Both the position numbers and the translations under genes were made by a program. From the NCBI GenBank assembly GCA_937930695.1, contig CALHCB010000061.1:1-64000 (forward strand): 64,000 nt of DNA. The letters are read 5' to 3'. Shown piece by piece: positions 10,352 to 18,291 of this stretch. The DNA is from an uncultured Acidimicrobiales bacterium. GTDB taxonomy: Bacteria > Actinomycetota > Acidimicrobiia > Acidimicrobiales > SZUA-35. The number at the start of each line of letters is the position of its first letter. The first letter of the stretch is position 1. The notes beneath the pieces were generated by a model. It made no database searches and was not told the DNA's origin. It saw nothing but the letters and a program-made list of their open reading frames with translations.

Positions 10352-11494
10352 GTGGTAGCTGAGCTCATGGACGACCTTCCCGCGATTGCTGATCTCGAAC
10401 GGCGGGCCAAACGGCGAATTCCGCACTTCTCTTGGGAGTATCTGGCCAGCGGCACCGGGACTGAAGAAGCGGTTCGCCACAACCTCGCCGCGCTCGCCGC
10501 GATCAAGTTCGTTCCTCAGCTGATGAAGGGCCCCCTTGAGCCTGTCACTGAAACCGAGATGTTCGGTGTCACCTACGCTGCGCCTATCGGAATCGCCCCC
10601 GTTGGTCTGACGGGTCTCATCTGGCCAGGTGCGGACGAGTTGCTGGCCAAAGCTGCAGCCAGTCGACAGATTCCCTACGTGCTGAGCACCGTCGGCACCG
10701 AGAAGCCCGAAGTCGCTGGGCCGAACGCCGAAGGGATGGGCTGGTTTCAGCTCTACCCACCACGTGATGACGCGCTTCGTAAAGATCTGATCGAACGGGC
10801 TGCGAACTCCGGCTTCACAGCCCTGGTTGTCACTGCAGACGTACCAGCAGCCAGTCGGCGTGAACGTCAACGGAAGGCCCGTGTACGGGTGCCTCCTGTG
10901 ATCGGACCACTACTCGTGGCTCAGTCGGCGATTCGCCCGGCATGGTCGAGAGAGATCCTGCGACGAGGCATGCCCAGATTCCGTGGTCTCGAGCAATACA
11001 TCGATGCCGCCACCATGAAGAACACCGCTGGTTTTGTCGGCGCCAACCTCGGTGGCACGTTGTCGTTCGAGTATCTGGCCAAGGTGCGCGAGCAGTGGGA
11101 AGGGCCACTCGTGGTCAAGGGGATTCTGGATCCGGACGATGCCCAGCGTTGCGTCGACACTGGTGCGGATGCGGTTCAGGTTTCGAATCACGGTGGTCGG
11201 CAGCTCGATGGGTCCATCGCCGCCATAGATGCTCTGCCCGCCATCGTCGACCGCATCGGGGGAGCCGTTCCCGTCTTTTTCGATTCAGGTGTGCGAGATG
11301 GCATCGACGTGGCCCGGGCACTCGCCCTTGGCGCCAGCTTTGTCTTCTGCGGACGGGCCTTCATGTTCGGCTTGGCTGCAATAGGAGACGATGGGGCAAA
11401 ACATGCCTACGACATCCTGCATGAAGGCCTCGTCAACGTGATGGCCCAAACCGGCTGCGCAACACTTTCTGAGCTGGCCGATCGTCTCGTGTGA
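10352..11494 (+). CDS. alpha-hydroxy-acid oxidizing protein (FMN-dependent dehydrogenase)
   Basis: VKGILDPDDAQRCVDTGADAVQVSNHGGRQLDGSIAAIDALP...VFFDSGVRDGIDVARALALGASFVFCGRAF. True start may be ATG at 10367. Confidence 0.92.
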   Translation: MVAELMDDLPAIADLERRAKRRIPHFSWEYLASGTGTEEAVRHNLAALAAIKFVPQLMKGPLEPVTETEMFGVTYAAPIGIAPVGLTGLIWPGADELLAKAAASRQIPYVLSTVGTEKPEVAGPNAEGMGWFQLYPPRDDALRKDLIERAANSGFTALVVTADVPAASRRERQRKARVRVPPVIGPLLVAQSAIRPAWSREILRRGMPRFRGLEQYIDAATMKNTAGFVGANLGGTLSFEYLAKVREQWEGPLVVKGILDPDDAQRCVDTGADAVQVSNHGGRQLDGSIAAIDALPAIVDRIGGAVPVFFDSGVRDGIDVARALALGASFVFCGRAFMFGLAAIGDDGAKHAYDILHEGLVNVMAQTGCATLSELADRLV

Positions 11495-11602
11495 CGTGGT
11501 GACCGATCTTTCGCGAAACGTGTCGCTTGGTTCATTCGACGCTGATGAATGCGGGCGTTGCCTCCCAATGTGGGAGCGATGAGAACGGAACGATCCTCGC
11601 GC

Positions 11603-12649
11603 TCAGCTGACCGAGACCTGCCAGCGCGTTGCTTCGTCGTCCCCGAACAACACCACCTCGTCACCCGCAGCCGTAGTGAGATGTGTTGCAAGGTCCTGAT
11701 CGGTGGACTCGGCCGTGAGCATCAGTCGGTGTTCGCTCGGTTCGACGCCGTACACCGCAGCGCCGTTGGTCGAGGTGAACGCCGCCAGCTGGTCGAGACT
11801 GCCTTCTTGGTGGAAGACATCGGCAACCACCTCGAGTCCGTAGGCGGCGTTGAAAACGCCAGCCTTCGCTACCGGACCGTATTTGGCCGCGGTGGGATGA
11901 GGGGCTGAGTCCGTCCCGAGGAAGAACTTCGGATCGCCCCCCGTGGCGGCAGCAATCAGCTGTGCTTGATCTGCGCTCGAGTTGATCACCGGCTTGCAAT
12001 AGAGATCTGGCTTCATGCCATTGGCCAGTAGATCTGAACGATCTCTGGCGAGATGGTGGGGCGTGATCGACGCAGCGACCTGAGGATGGGCAGAGACGAA
12101 GTCGACGCCGGCACCGGTCGACACGTGTTCGACGGTGACGGCCAACTCGGGAAGTGAGGCACAGAGGGGAGCAAGCTGTCGATCGAGGAACGATGCTTCC
12201 CTGGCAAAGATGTCCACCGTTGGATCGGTGTCTTCGGCGTGGACCAGCAGCCGAATCCCGAGGTCGATCATGGTTTCGTACAGGTTCATGAAATCGGCGA
12301 GCGATGTCCCGCCCGCATCAGAGTTCGTGGTCGCCCCCGCGGGGTAGTACTTGACTGCCGCGATGATGCCCTCCTCGACGCCTCGCCGAAGGTCATCGAG
12401 ATCGATCGCTGGTGAGCAGTACAACGCCATGACCGGACGAAAGTCGGGGGCGTCGGCAGGTGCCACAGCAAGAATCCGCTGGTGATAGGCCCTGGCGTCT
12501 GCCACCGAAGTGATCGGCGGCGCGAGGTTTGGCATCACCATCGCATAGCGAAAACGACGAGCCGTATAGCCGACGACCGCTTCGAGCATCTCGCCGTCGC
12601 GCAGATGTACGTGCCAGTCGTCGGGAAACGGGATCTCGATACTTGTCAC
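11603..12649 (-). CDS. pyrC: dihydroorotase, class II (E. coli-type)
   Basis: IPFPDDWHVHLRDGEMLEAVVGYTARRFRYAMVMPNLAPPITSV, AAVKYYPAGATTNSDAGGTS (carboxylated Lys), VEHVST, FLGTDSAPH. Confidence 0.93.
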   Translation of the reverse strand: MTSIEIPFPDDWHVHLRDGEMLEAVVGYTARRFRYAMVMPNLAPPITSVADARAYHQRILAVAPADAPDFRPVMALYCSPAIDLDDLRRGVEEGIIAAVKYYPAGATTNSDAGGTSLADFMNLYETMIDLGIRLLVHAEDTDPTVDIFAREASFLDRQLAPLCASLPELAVTVEHVSTGAGVDFVSAHPQVAASITPHHLARDRSDLLANGMKPDLYCKPVINSSADQAQLIAAATGGDPKFFLGTDSAPHPTAAKYGPVAKAGVFNAAYGLEVVADVFHQEGSLDQLAAFTSTNGAAVYGVEPSEHRLMLTAESTDQDLATHLTTAAGDEVVLFGDDEATRWQVSVS

Positions 12650-13608
12650 GACTCCAGTAAATCGGCGAGGAGTTCGGCCGCCGCAGCCGTGGGAGAAAGC
12701 TTTCGACTTTGGACGTCGGCAAGCAGCGCAAGACCCTGCTCAGATTCGGCTCGTTTGCGACCCAGACCGCCGAGCAGTTCATCGACCCGACCGAGCATCT
12801 CGAACCGATCGCGGTTCTGGCGTCGCCCAAGGAGCTCACCCGTTTCGGTGAGCCAAGAACGGTGTGCGACGACTTGATCCCAAAGTTCGTCGATTCCTGA
12901 ACCATCCGTCGCAGTTGTCATCAGAATTGGGGCTCGCCAGGTTGGCTTGTTGGGATCTGGGTGGGCTCCGAGATCGAGCATCAGCTCAAGATCGCGGCGA
13001 GCATCCGAGGCCCCGGGGCGCTCGGCCTTGTTGACCACGAAGATGTCTGCCACTTCGAGAAGGCCCGCTTTGTTGGCTTGCACCGCGTCACCCCACCCGG
13101 GTGTGACAACGACAATGGTCGTGTCAGCAGTGCCTGCGATGTCGACCTCTACCTGGCCGACGCCGACGGTCTCGATGATCACGGGGTCATACCCCACAGC
13201 ATCGAGCACTCGAATCGCGCCGGGTACGGCCAGCGCCAAACCGCCTGATGATCCTCGGGTGGCCATCGAACGGACAAAGGTGCCCTCCCGATCAATGACC
13301 TCGTCCATACGGATCCGGTCGCCGAGGATCGCACCACCGGTGATGGGGGAGGAGGGGTCGATCGCGACAACACCCACGCCGCTCTCACTTGCCAGGCCAG
13401 CCGCAGCAGCGAGCCGACCTGTAATCGTGGACTTTCCGGCACCAGGTGCGCCGGTGAGCCCAACGACATGGCTGGATCCAGCAATGGGGTGAGAGATCTC
13501 GGCGACTTTGTCACCGTTCACGCCTCCTCGTTCAACGAGAGTCAACAGACGACCAAGGGCTCGACGTTCGCCGTTTCGAGCAAGCTCGAATACATCAGGT
13601 ACGGGCAT
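12646..13608 (-). CDS. meaB: MeaB/ArgK-type GTPase chaperone of B12-dependent acyl-CoA mutase
   Basis: HVVGLTGAPGAGKSTITGRLAAAA, VVAIDPSSPITGGAILGDRIRM, FVRSMATRGSSGGLA, IIETVGVGQVEVDIAGTADTTIVVVTPGWGDAVQANKAGLLEVADIFVVNKAERPG. Confidence 0.95.
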   Translation of the reverse strand: MPVPDVFELARNGERRALGRLLTLVERGGVNGDKVAEISHPIAGSSHVVGLTGAPGAGKSTITGRLAAAAGLASESGVGVVAIDPSSPITGGAILGDRIRMDEVIDREGTFVRSMATRGSSGGLALAVPGAIRVLDAVGYDPVIIETVGVGQVEVDIAGTADTTIVVVTPGWGDAVQANKAGLLEVADIFVVNKAERPGASDARRDLELMLDLGAHPDPNKPTWRAPILMTTATDGSGIDELWDQVVAHRSWLTETGELLGRRQNRDRFEMLGRVDELLGGLGRKRAESEQGLALLADVQSRKLSPTAAAAELLADLLES

Positions 13609-13630
13609 TCCGCGAAGGCTCACGTGGGAC

Positions 13631-14065
13631 TCAGTTCGAGATGCTTGTGCGAACAGCGGCAACAACGTCATCGGTCGAAGCGCCAGGCCCCAACACCGCA
13701 GCGATGCCCTTGTTCTGGAGTTCGATGACGTCGTCGTCGGGGATGATGCCGCCGACGATCACGGGGATGTCGAGTCCCGCTTCCTTGACGGCTTCCACCA
13801 TGCGTGGTGCCAGCGTGAGGTGGCCTGCGTTGTGCATCGAAAGGCCAATAGCGTCGGCATCTTCCTGCTCAGCTGCGTTGATGATCGTTGCCGTCGTCTG
13901 ACGGATACCGAGATAGATCACTTCAACGCCTGCGTCGCGCAACATTCGGGCGACCACCTTGAGTCCACGGTCGTGACCATCCAGACCGAGCTTGGCGAGG
14001 ATGACACGCAGCGGCTCACCATCTGGTTGGGCTGCGACGTCAGTGGTCGTTGATTCGGTGCTCAT
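13631..14065 (-). CDS. cobalamin-binding small subunit of acyl-CoA mutase
   Basis: RVILAKLGLDGHDRGLKVVARMLRDAGVEVIYLG (DxHxxG B12-binding motif), VGGIIPDDDVIELQNKGIAAVLGPG. Confidence 0.95.
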   Translation of the reverse strand: MSTESTTTDVAAQPDGEPLRVILAKLGLDGHDRGLKVVARMLRDAGVEVIYLGIRQTTATIINAAEQEDADAIGLSMHNAGHLTLAPRMVEAVKEAGLDIPVIVGGIIPDDDVIELQNKGIAAVLGPGASTDDVVAAVRTSISN

Positions 14066-15732
14066 CAGACGATGGCCTGTTCCACGTAGGTGCCGAACAC
14101 GCTCTCCATTGCCATTACTACCTCTTCTTCGGTTGCCATTGTCTTCACCGCATCGATCAACGCCGGCATCATGTTGACGGTCGGATCTTGTGCATCTGCG
14201 GTGACTCTGGCCAGCGCTACGTCGACTGCCGCGCTGTCGCGAGCCTGCTTGACCGTCTCCAAGCGCTTGAGCTGATAGTCCTCGGTCTCGGCATCGATCT
14301 TGAGCAGATTCTGTTCGCCATCGTCGCCTTCAGTGAATTCGTTGACACCCACGATGATGCGACGCCCAGCATTCACCCCACGCTCAAAGCGATACGAAGC
14401 GTCGGCGATCTCGCCGACGAAGTAGCCATTCTCGATGCCTTCGTAGACACCCTCGAGAATCGACCCGTTGCCCATCGCATCGAGGTGTTCGAAGATCTCC
14501 TCGGCCCGCCGCTCCATCTCGTCGGTCATCCACTCGACGTACGGTGCTCCGCCCAGCGGATCGATCACGTTGGTGACGCCCGTTTCGTGAGCCACGATCT
14601 GTTGGGTGCGAAGCGCAACCCTGGCCGACTTCTCGGTCGGGAGCGCCATTGCCTCGTCGTAGGCATCGGTGTGAAGACTCTGGGTTCCGCCAAGGGCACC
14701 AGCGAGTGCTTGGATGGCGACGCGAGCGATGTTGTTCTCCGGCTGTTGCGCCGTGAGCGACACGCCAGCAGTCTGGGTGTGGAATCGACAGAGCATCGAC
14801 TTTTCGTTCTTGGCGCCGTAGCGCTCCTTCATCCACTTGGCCCAGATGCGTCGAGCTGCCCGGAACTTGCCGATCTCTTCGAAGAAGTCGAGGTGGCTGT
14901 TGAAGAAGAACGAAAGCCGTGGTGCAAAGTCGTCGACGTCGAGACCAGCGGCGATCGCGGCTTCGACGTAGGCGAAGCCGTTGGCCAGCGTGAACGCCAG
15001 CTCTTGAGCCGCCGTCGATCCTGCTTCTCGAATGTGGTAGCCAGAGATCGAGACGGGGTGCCACTTGGGCATTTCGGCACTGGTGTACTTCATCATGTCG
15101 GTGATCAGGCGAACGGAAGGCCGCGGCGGATAGATGTACTCCTTCTGGGCCTGATATTCCTTGAAGATGTCGTTCTGAATCGTTCCCGCGAGCTTCGAGC
15201 GCTCGACACCGGTTTTTTCGGCCACCGCGATGTACATCGCCATGATGATCGGGGCAGGGCCGTTGATCGTCATTGATGTCGAGACGCCACCAAGATCAAT
15301 GTCGGCGAAGAGATCTTCCATGTCGCTCAATGTGTCGATCGCGACACCGGCTCGCCCAACCTCACCGAGTGCCCACTCACTGTCTGAGTCACGACCCATC
15401 AGTGTTGGCATGTCAAACGCGGTCGACAGGCCGGTGCCACCAGCTCTCAGAAGCTCTTTGAAGCGACCGTTGGTGTCTTCAGCGGTACCGAAGCCAGCGA
15501 ACATCCGCATCGTCCACAAGCGCGAGCGATACATGGTCGGATACACGCCTCGGGTGAACGGGTACTGGCCGGGGTAGGGACCCTCGCCATAAAGCGGATC
15601 CACGGGAACACCCGACATCGTCTCAAAGTCGGCGTCGCGCAGGGTCTGCGCCGCATAGGCGTTCTCCCACTGTTCGCGGGCTGCCTGATCATCTTCATTG
15701 GCAGTTGGGTCTTGGCTTGCTTCGGCGGTCAT
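14065..15732 (-). CDS. acyl-CoA mutase large subunit; active-site residues suggest isobutyryl-CoA mutase type
   Basis: YPTMYRSRLWTMRMFAGFGTAEDTN (F where MCM has Tyr89) and GTIQNDIFKEYQAQKEYIYPPRPS (Q where MCM has Arg207). Start at ATG 15732 rather than 15777. Confidence 0.85.
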   Translation of the reverse strand: MTAEASQDPTANEDDQAAREQWENAYAAQTLRDADFETMSGVPVDPLYGEGPYPGQYPFTRGVYPTMYRSRLWTMRMFAGFGTAEDTNGRFKELLRAGGTGLSTAFDMPTLMGRDSDSEWALGEVGRAGVAIDTLSDMEDLFADIDLGGVSTSMTINGPAPIIMAMYIAVAEKTGVERSKLAGTIQNDIFKEYQAQKEYIYPPRPSVRLITDMMKYTSAEMPKWHPVSISGYHIREAGSTAAQELAFTLANGFAYVEAAIAAGLDVDDFAPRLSFFFNSHLDFFEEIGKFRAARRIWAKWMKERYGAKNEKSMLCRFHTQTAGVSLTAQQPENNIARVAIQALAGALGGTQSLHTDAYDEAMALPTEKSARVALRTQQIVAHETGVTNVIDPLGGAPYVEWMTDEMERRAEEIFEHLDAMGNGSILEGVYEGIENGYFVGEIADASYRFERGVNAGRRIIVGVNEFTEGDDGEQNLLKIDAETEDYQLKRLETVKQARDSAAVDVALARVTADAQDPTVNMMPALIDAVKTMATEEEVVMAMESVFGTYVEQAIV

Positions 15733-15760
15733 CGAGGAACTCCTGGAGACAGATGCACTT

Positions 15761-15782
15761 TTTACTTGGACGTCCAACTAAA
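15761..15782. promoter_or_regulatory. 22-bp near-perfect palindrome, candidate operator in the mutase/MarR divergent promoter
   Basis: TTTA-c-TTGGACGTCCAA-c-TAAA; perfect 12-bp core at 15766-15777 with matching outer TTTA/TAAA. Confidence 0.6.
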
Positions 15783-15800
15783 TGCTAGCATGAACGACTG

Positions 15801-16328
15801 ATGGGTTTGGAATTCGATCCGATCGAAGAGGCAGCGGGCAACTGGGAGCGGCTGGGTTGGGGCGCGACCAATGCCATGACTGCAGCGACTTCCATCACTC
15901 GAGCTCACCAGATCATCCTCGGTCGCATCAACGATGCACTCGCTCCGAGCGGCTTGACCTTCTCCCGATTCGAGGCGCTTGCCTTGCTGCGATTTGCTCG
16001 CCGGGGAGCCCTGCCACTCGGCAAGATGGGAGCCCGTTTGCAGGTTCATCCTGCCAGCGTGACCAACACCGTCGATCGTTTGGAACGCGACGGTTTGGTG
16101 CGCCGAGTTGCCCATCCGACCGATGGACGAACGACACTCGCAGAGATCACCGACGCTGGCATTGCGCTCGTTGAACAAGCCGCGGCGGCTCTCGGCGAAA
16201 TCCAATTCGGGTTGGGTGCGTTCGAGGCGACGGCCGACGCCCCAACCGGCAGGAGGCTCAGCGATGGAGATCTCACGGCGATCGACTCGAGCCTGTGGCC
16301 CCTACGCAAGCTCGCTGGTGACTTCTAG
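15801..16328 (+). CDS. MarR family transcriptional regulator
   Basis: LTFSRFEALALLRFARRGALPLGKMGARLQVHPASVTNTVDRLERDGLVRRVAHPTDGRTTLAEITDAG: MarR winged helix. Confidence 0.93.
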   Translation: MGLEFDPIEEAAGNWERLGWGATNAMTAATSITRAHQIILGRINDALAPSGLTFSRFEALALLRFARRGALPLGKMGARLQVHPASVTNTVDRLERDGLVRRVAHPTDGRTTLAEITDAGIALVEQAAAALGEIQFGLGAFEATADAPTGRRLSDGDLTAIDSSLWPLRKLAGDF

Positions 16329-16374
16329 CGATGCTGCTCGCGTCGGCCTCGCGACGTAGTGGTCGCCCCCAGGC

Positions 16375-17193
16375 CTAGGCGATATCGCGACGATTGAAGA
16401 TAAACGCAGCACCGAGGACTGCGGCCAATGTCCAGCCAGCGAGGATCAAACCCGCCGTGATGTAGCTGTGACTCACGATGAAGTCGACGTCGCCACCTCC
16501 GAAAATCGACCCTTCCAGGCGCTCAACATCTTCACCAGAGGCGAATGCGTTGGCGTTCTGAATCGGCAGGTAGACCGCGACCTTCGAAAGAAACGCCGTG
16601 ATGAGGTTCTCCACTACGAACCAGTAGATGACGAAGGCGACGATCGATCCCATCGAACTATTGACCATCACCGTGATGCCAAGACCGAATGCACAGAAGA
16701 GACCGGCCGCGACACCAGTCCGAAGAACGAGCTTGGCGACGTTGCCCCAGAACTCGCCGGTTGCACCGTCAACGGTGCCTGCGGCACTTGACAGGCCATA
16801 CGCCAGAGCGACGAAGAAGAGCGCAAGCAGGCCAGCGATGATCGTGGCGGACACAAGGCATGCAATCGCCCGAGCAGAAAGAAGGCGAAGCCTGCGGGGC
16901 TCCCACGTAAGAAGCTGTTCCAACATGCCAGTTTTGATGTCCGCACCCACGTAGGAGGCGCCGATCACGAACGCCATGATCGGCAACAAGACCGTGATCG
17001 GGCCGAGCATCGAGCGAGCATCGACCCCGCCACCGATGTCGTTGACAAAGTCGACCGAGTCGTCGTTGTTCGTGATCACGAAGTACGCAATCACGATCCC
17101 TGCCAGCATCAAGGCGGCAAGGATCAACGGGAAATAGCGGGTCATCCGTCGAGCCCAAAGTCGACTTCCCTCGGCGAGCAGAAGATTCATCAT
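16375..17193 (-). CDS. ABC-2 type transporter permease
   Basis: Six or so TM segments, PITVLLPIMAFVIGASYVGADIKTGMLEQLLTWEPRRLRLLSARAIA. 4-bp overlap with ATPase gene. Confidence 0.85.
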   Translation of the reverse strand: MMNLLLAEGSRLWARRMTRYFPLILAALMLAGIVIAYFVITNNDDSVDFVNDIGGGVDARSMLGPITVLLPIMAFVIGASYVGADIKTGMLEQLLTWEPRRLRLLSARAIACLVSATIIAGLLALFFVALAYGLSSAAGTVDGATGEFWGNVAKLVLRTGVAAGLFCAFGLGITVMVNSSMGSIVAFVIYWFVVENLITAFLSKVAVYLPIQNANAFASGEDVERLEGSIFGGGDVDFIVSHSYITAGLILAGWTLAAVLGAAFIFNRRDIA

Positions 17194-18239
17194 GAGGGCG
17201 CTCCTGGCGAGGGTGGTGCCGGGGGAGGCGGAGCCGTCGGGACAACCCCGTCGGCCAACGCGCCTTGATCGACTGATGGCGCTGCGGTTCCAGCTGCTGG
17301 CGGGCCTGGTGGCGGCGGAGCGTTACCGGTCAGATTGAGAAACGCCTGTTCCAACGTCGCCTGCTCAGCTCGTAGGCCCGAGAGGTACATCCCTGCCTCG
17401 GCCAGATGGCGAGTGATCTCGCTGGATTGATCGACGTCGACATCGACCAGAAGCTCATTGGGCTCGGGGCGGGGTCGGGCCTCGAAGCCTGCGTTGAGGA
17501 TGACCTCCCTCGCTTTGTCTCGATCGGCGATCTGGACGATGACGTTGTCGGCTCCTGCGAATCCTCGGATGTAATCCAAGGTCCCCGTCTTGATAAGGCG
17601 ACCTCGGTCGATGATCGTGACCTCGTCGCAAACCTGTTCGATCTCCGCGAGTTGGTGGCTCGAAACGAGAATGGCCTTGCCCTGTGACGCAATGTCGCGA
17701 ATCAAGATCCGCATCTCAGCGATGCCTGCCGGATCCAGCCCGTTTGCCGGCTCGTCGAGGATCAGAAGATCCGGATTCTTGAGTAGTGCCCCGGCGATCG
17801 CGAGGCGTTGCTTCATACCCAACGAGTAGGACTCGAAACTGTCCTTGTCTCGATCAGCAAGCTGCACGATCTCGAGCACACGATCGATCTCCGACTTTGG
17901 GATCCCTGCCATCTTCGCCAGCAAGCTGAGGTTCTTGCGGGCGCTGAAGTGAGGGAACATCTTTGGGTTCTCGACAATTGCCCCGACGCGCCCGCTCACT
18001 TTGTGGAATGACTCTGTCGAGTTCTCGCCGAACACCTGCGCCACACCAGACGATGGACGGATGAGGCCGAGCAAGCAACGAATCGTCGTGGTCTTGCCTG
18101 ACCCGTTCGGTCCCAGGAACCCGTGCACGGTGCCGGCTCTGCCAAGCGTGAGATCGAGCCCCTCGACTGCAACCACGTCATCGCCCCGTCGACGGGAGTA
18201 GACCTTCCTCAGACCCTGAGTTTCGATGATTGCTGCCAC
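17190..18239 (-). CDS. ABC transporter ATP-binding protein with Pro-rich C-terminal tail
   Basis: FLGPNGSGKTTTIRCLLG (Walker A), SYSLGMKQRLAIAGALLKNPDLLILDEPANGLDP; tail NAPPPPGPPAAGTAAPSVDQ...TAPPPPAPPSPGAPS. Confidence 0.95.
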   Translation of the reverse strand: MAAIIETQGLRKVYSRRRGDDVVAVEGLDLTLGRAGTVHGFLGPNGSGKTTTIRCLLGLIRPSSGVAQVFGENSTESFHKVSGRVGAIVENPKMFPHFSARKNLSLLAKMAGIPKSEIDRVLEIVQLADRDKDSFESYSLGMKQRLAIAGALLKNPDLLILDEPANGLDPAGIAEMRILIRDIASQGKAILVSSHQLAEIEQVCDEVTIIDRGRLIKTGTLDYIRGFAGADNVIVQIADRDKAREVILNAGFEARPRPEPNELLVDVDVDQSSEITRHLAEAGMYLSGLRAEQATLEQAFLNLTGNAPPPPGPPAAGTAAPSVDQGALADGVVPTAPPPPAPPSPGAPS

Positions 18240-18291
18240 GTCAGGACCGTAGTGCCTTGCCGATCATCCCCGCAGCCATCAGACTTCGAGC

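Noticed and set aside
10288-10506. N-terminal extension of the dikinase lipoprotein ORF
   Set aside because: The signal peptide begins at ATG 10287; the extension has no motif and overlaps the neighbouring gene's start region.
11560-11580. TCCCA-ATG-TGGGA small hairpin
   Set aside because: 5-bp stem with a 3-nt loop and no T tract; could occur by chance.
14050-15276. 408-aa plus-strand ORF opposite the mutase
   Set aside because: Shadow of the strongly conserved mutase reading frame.
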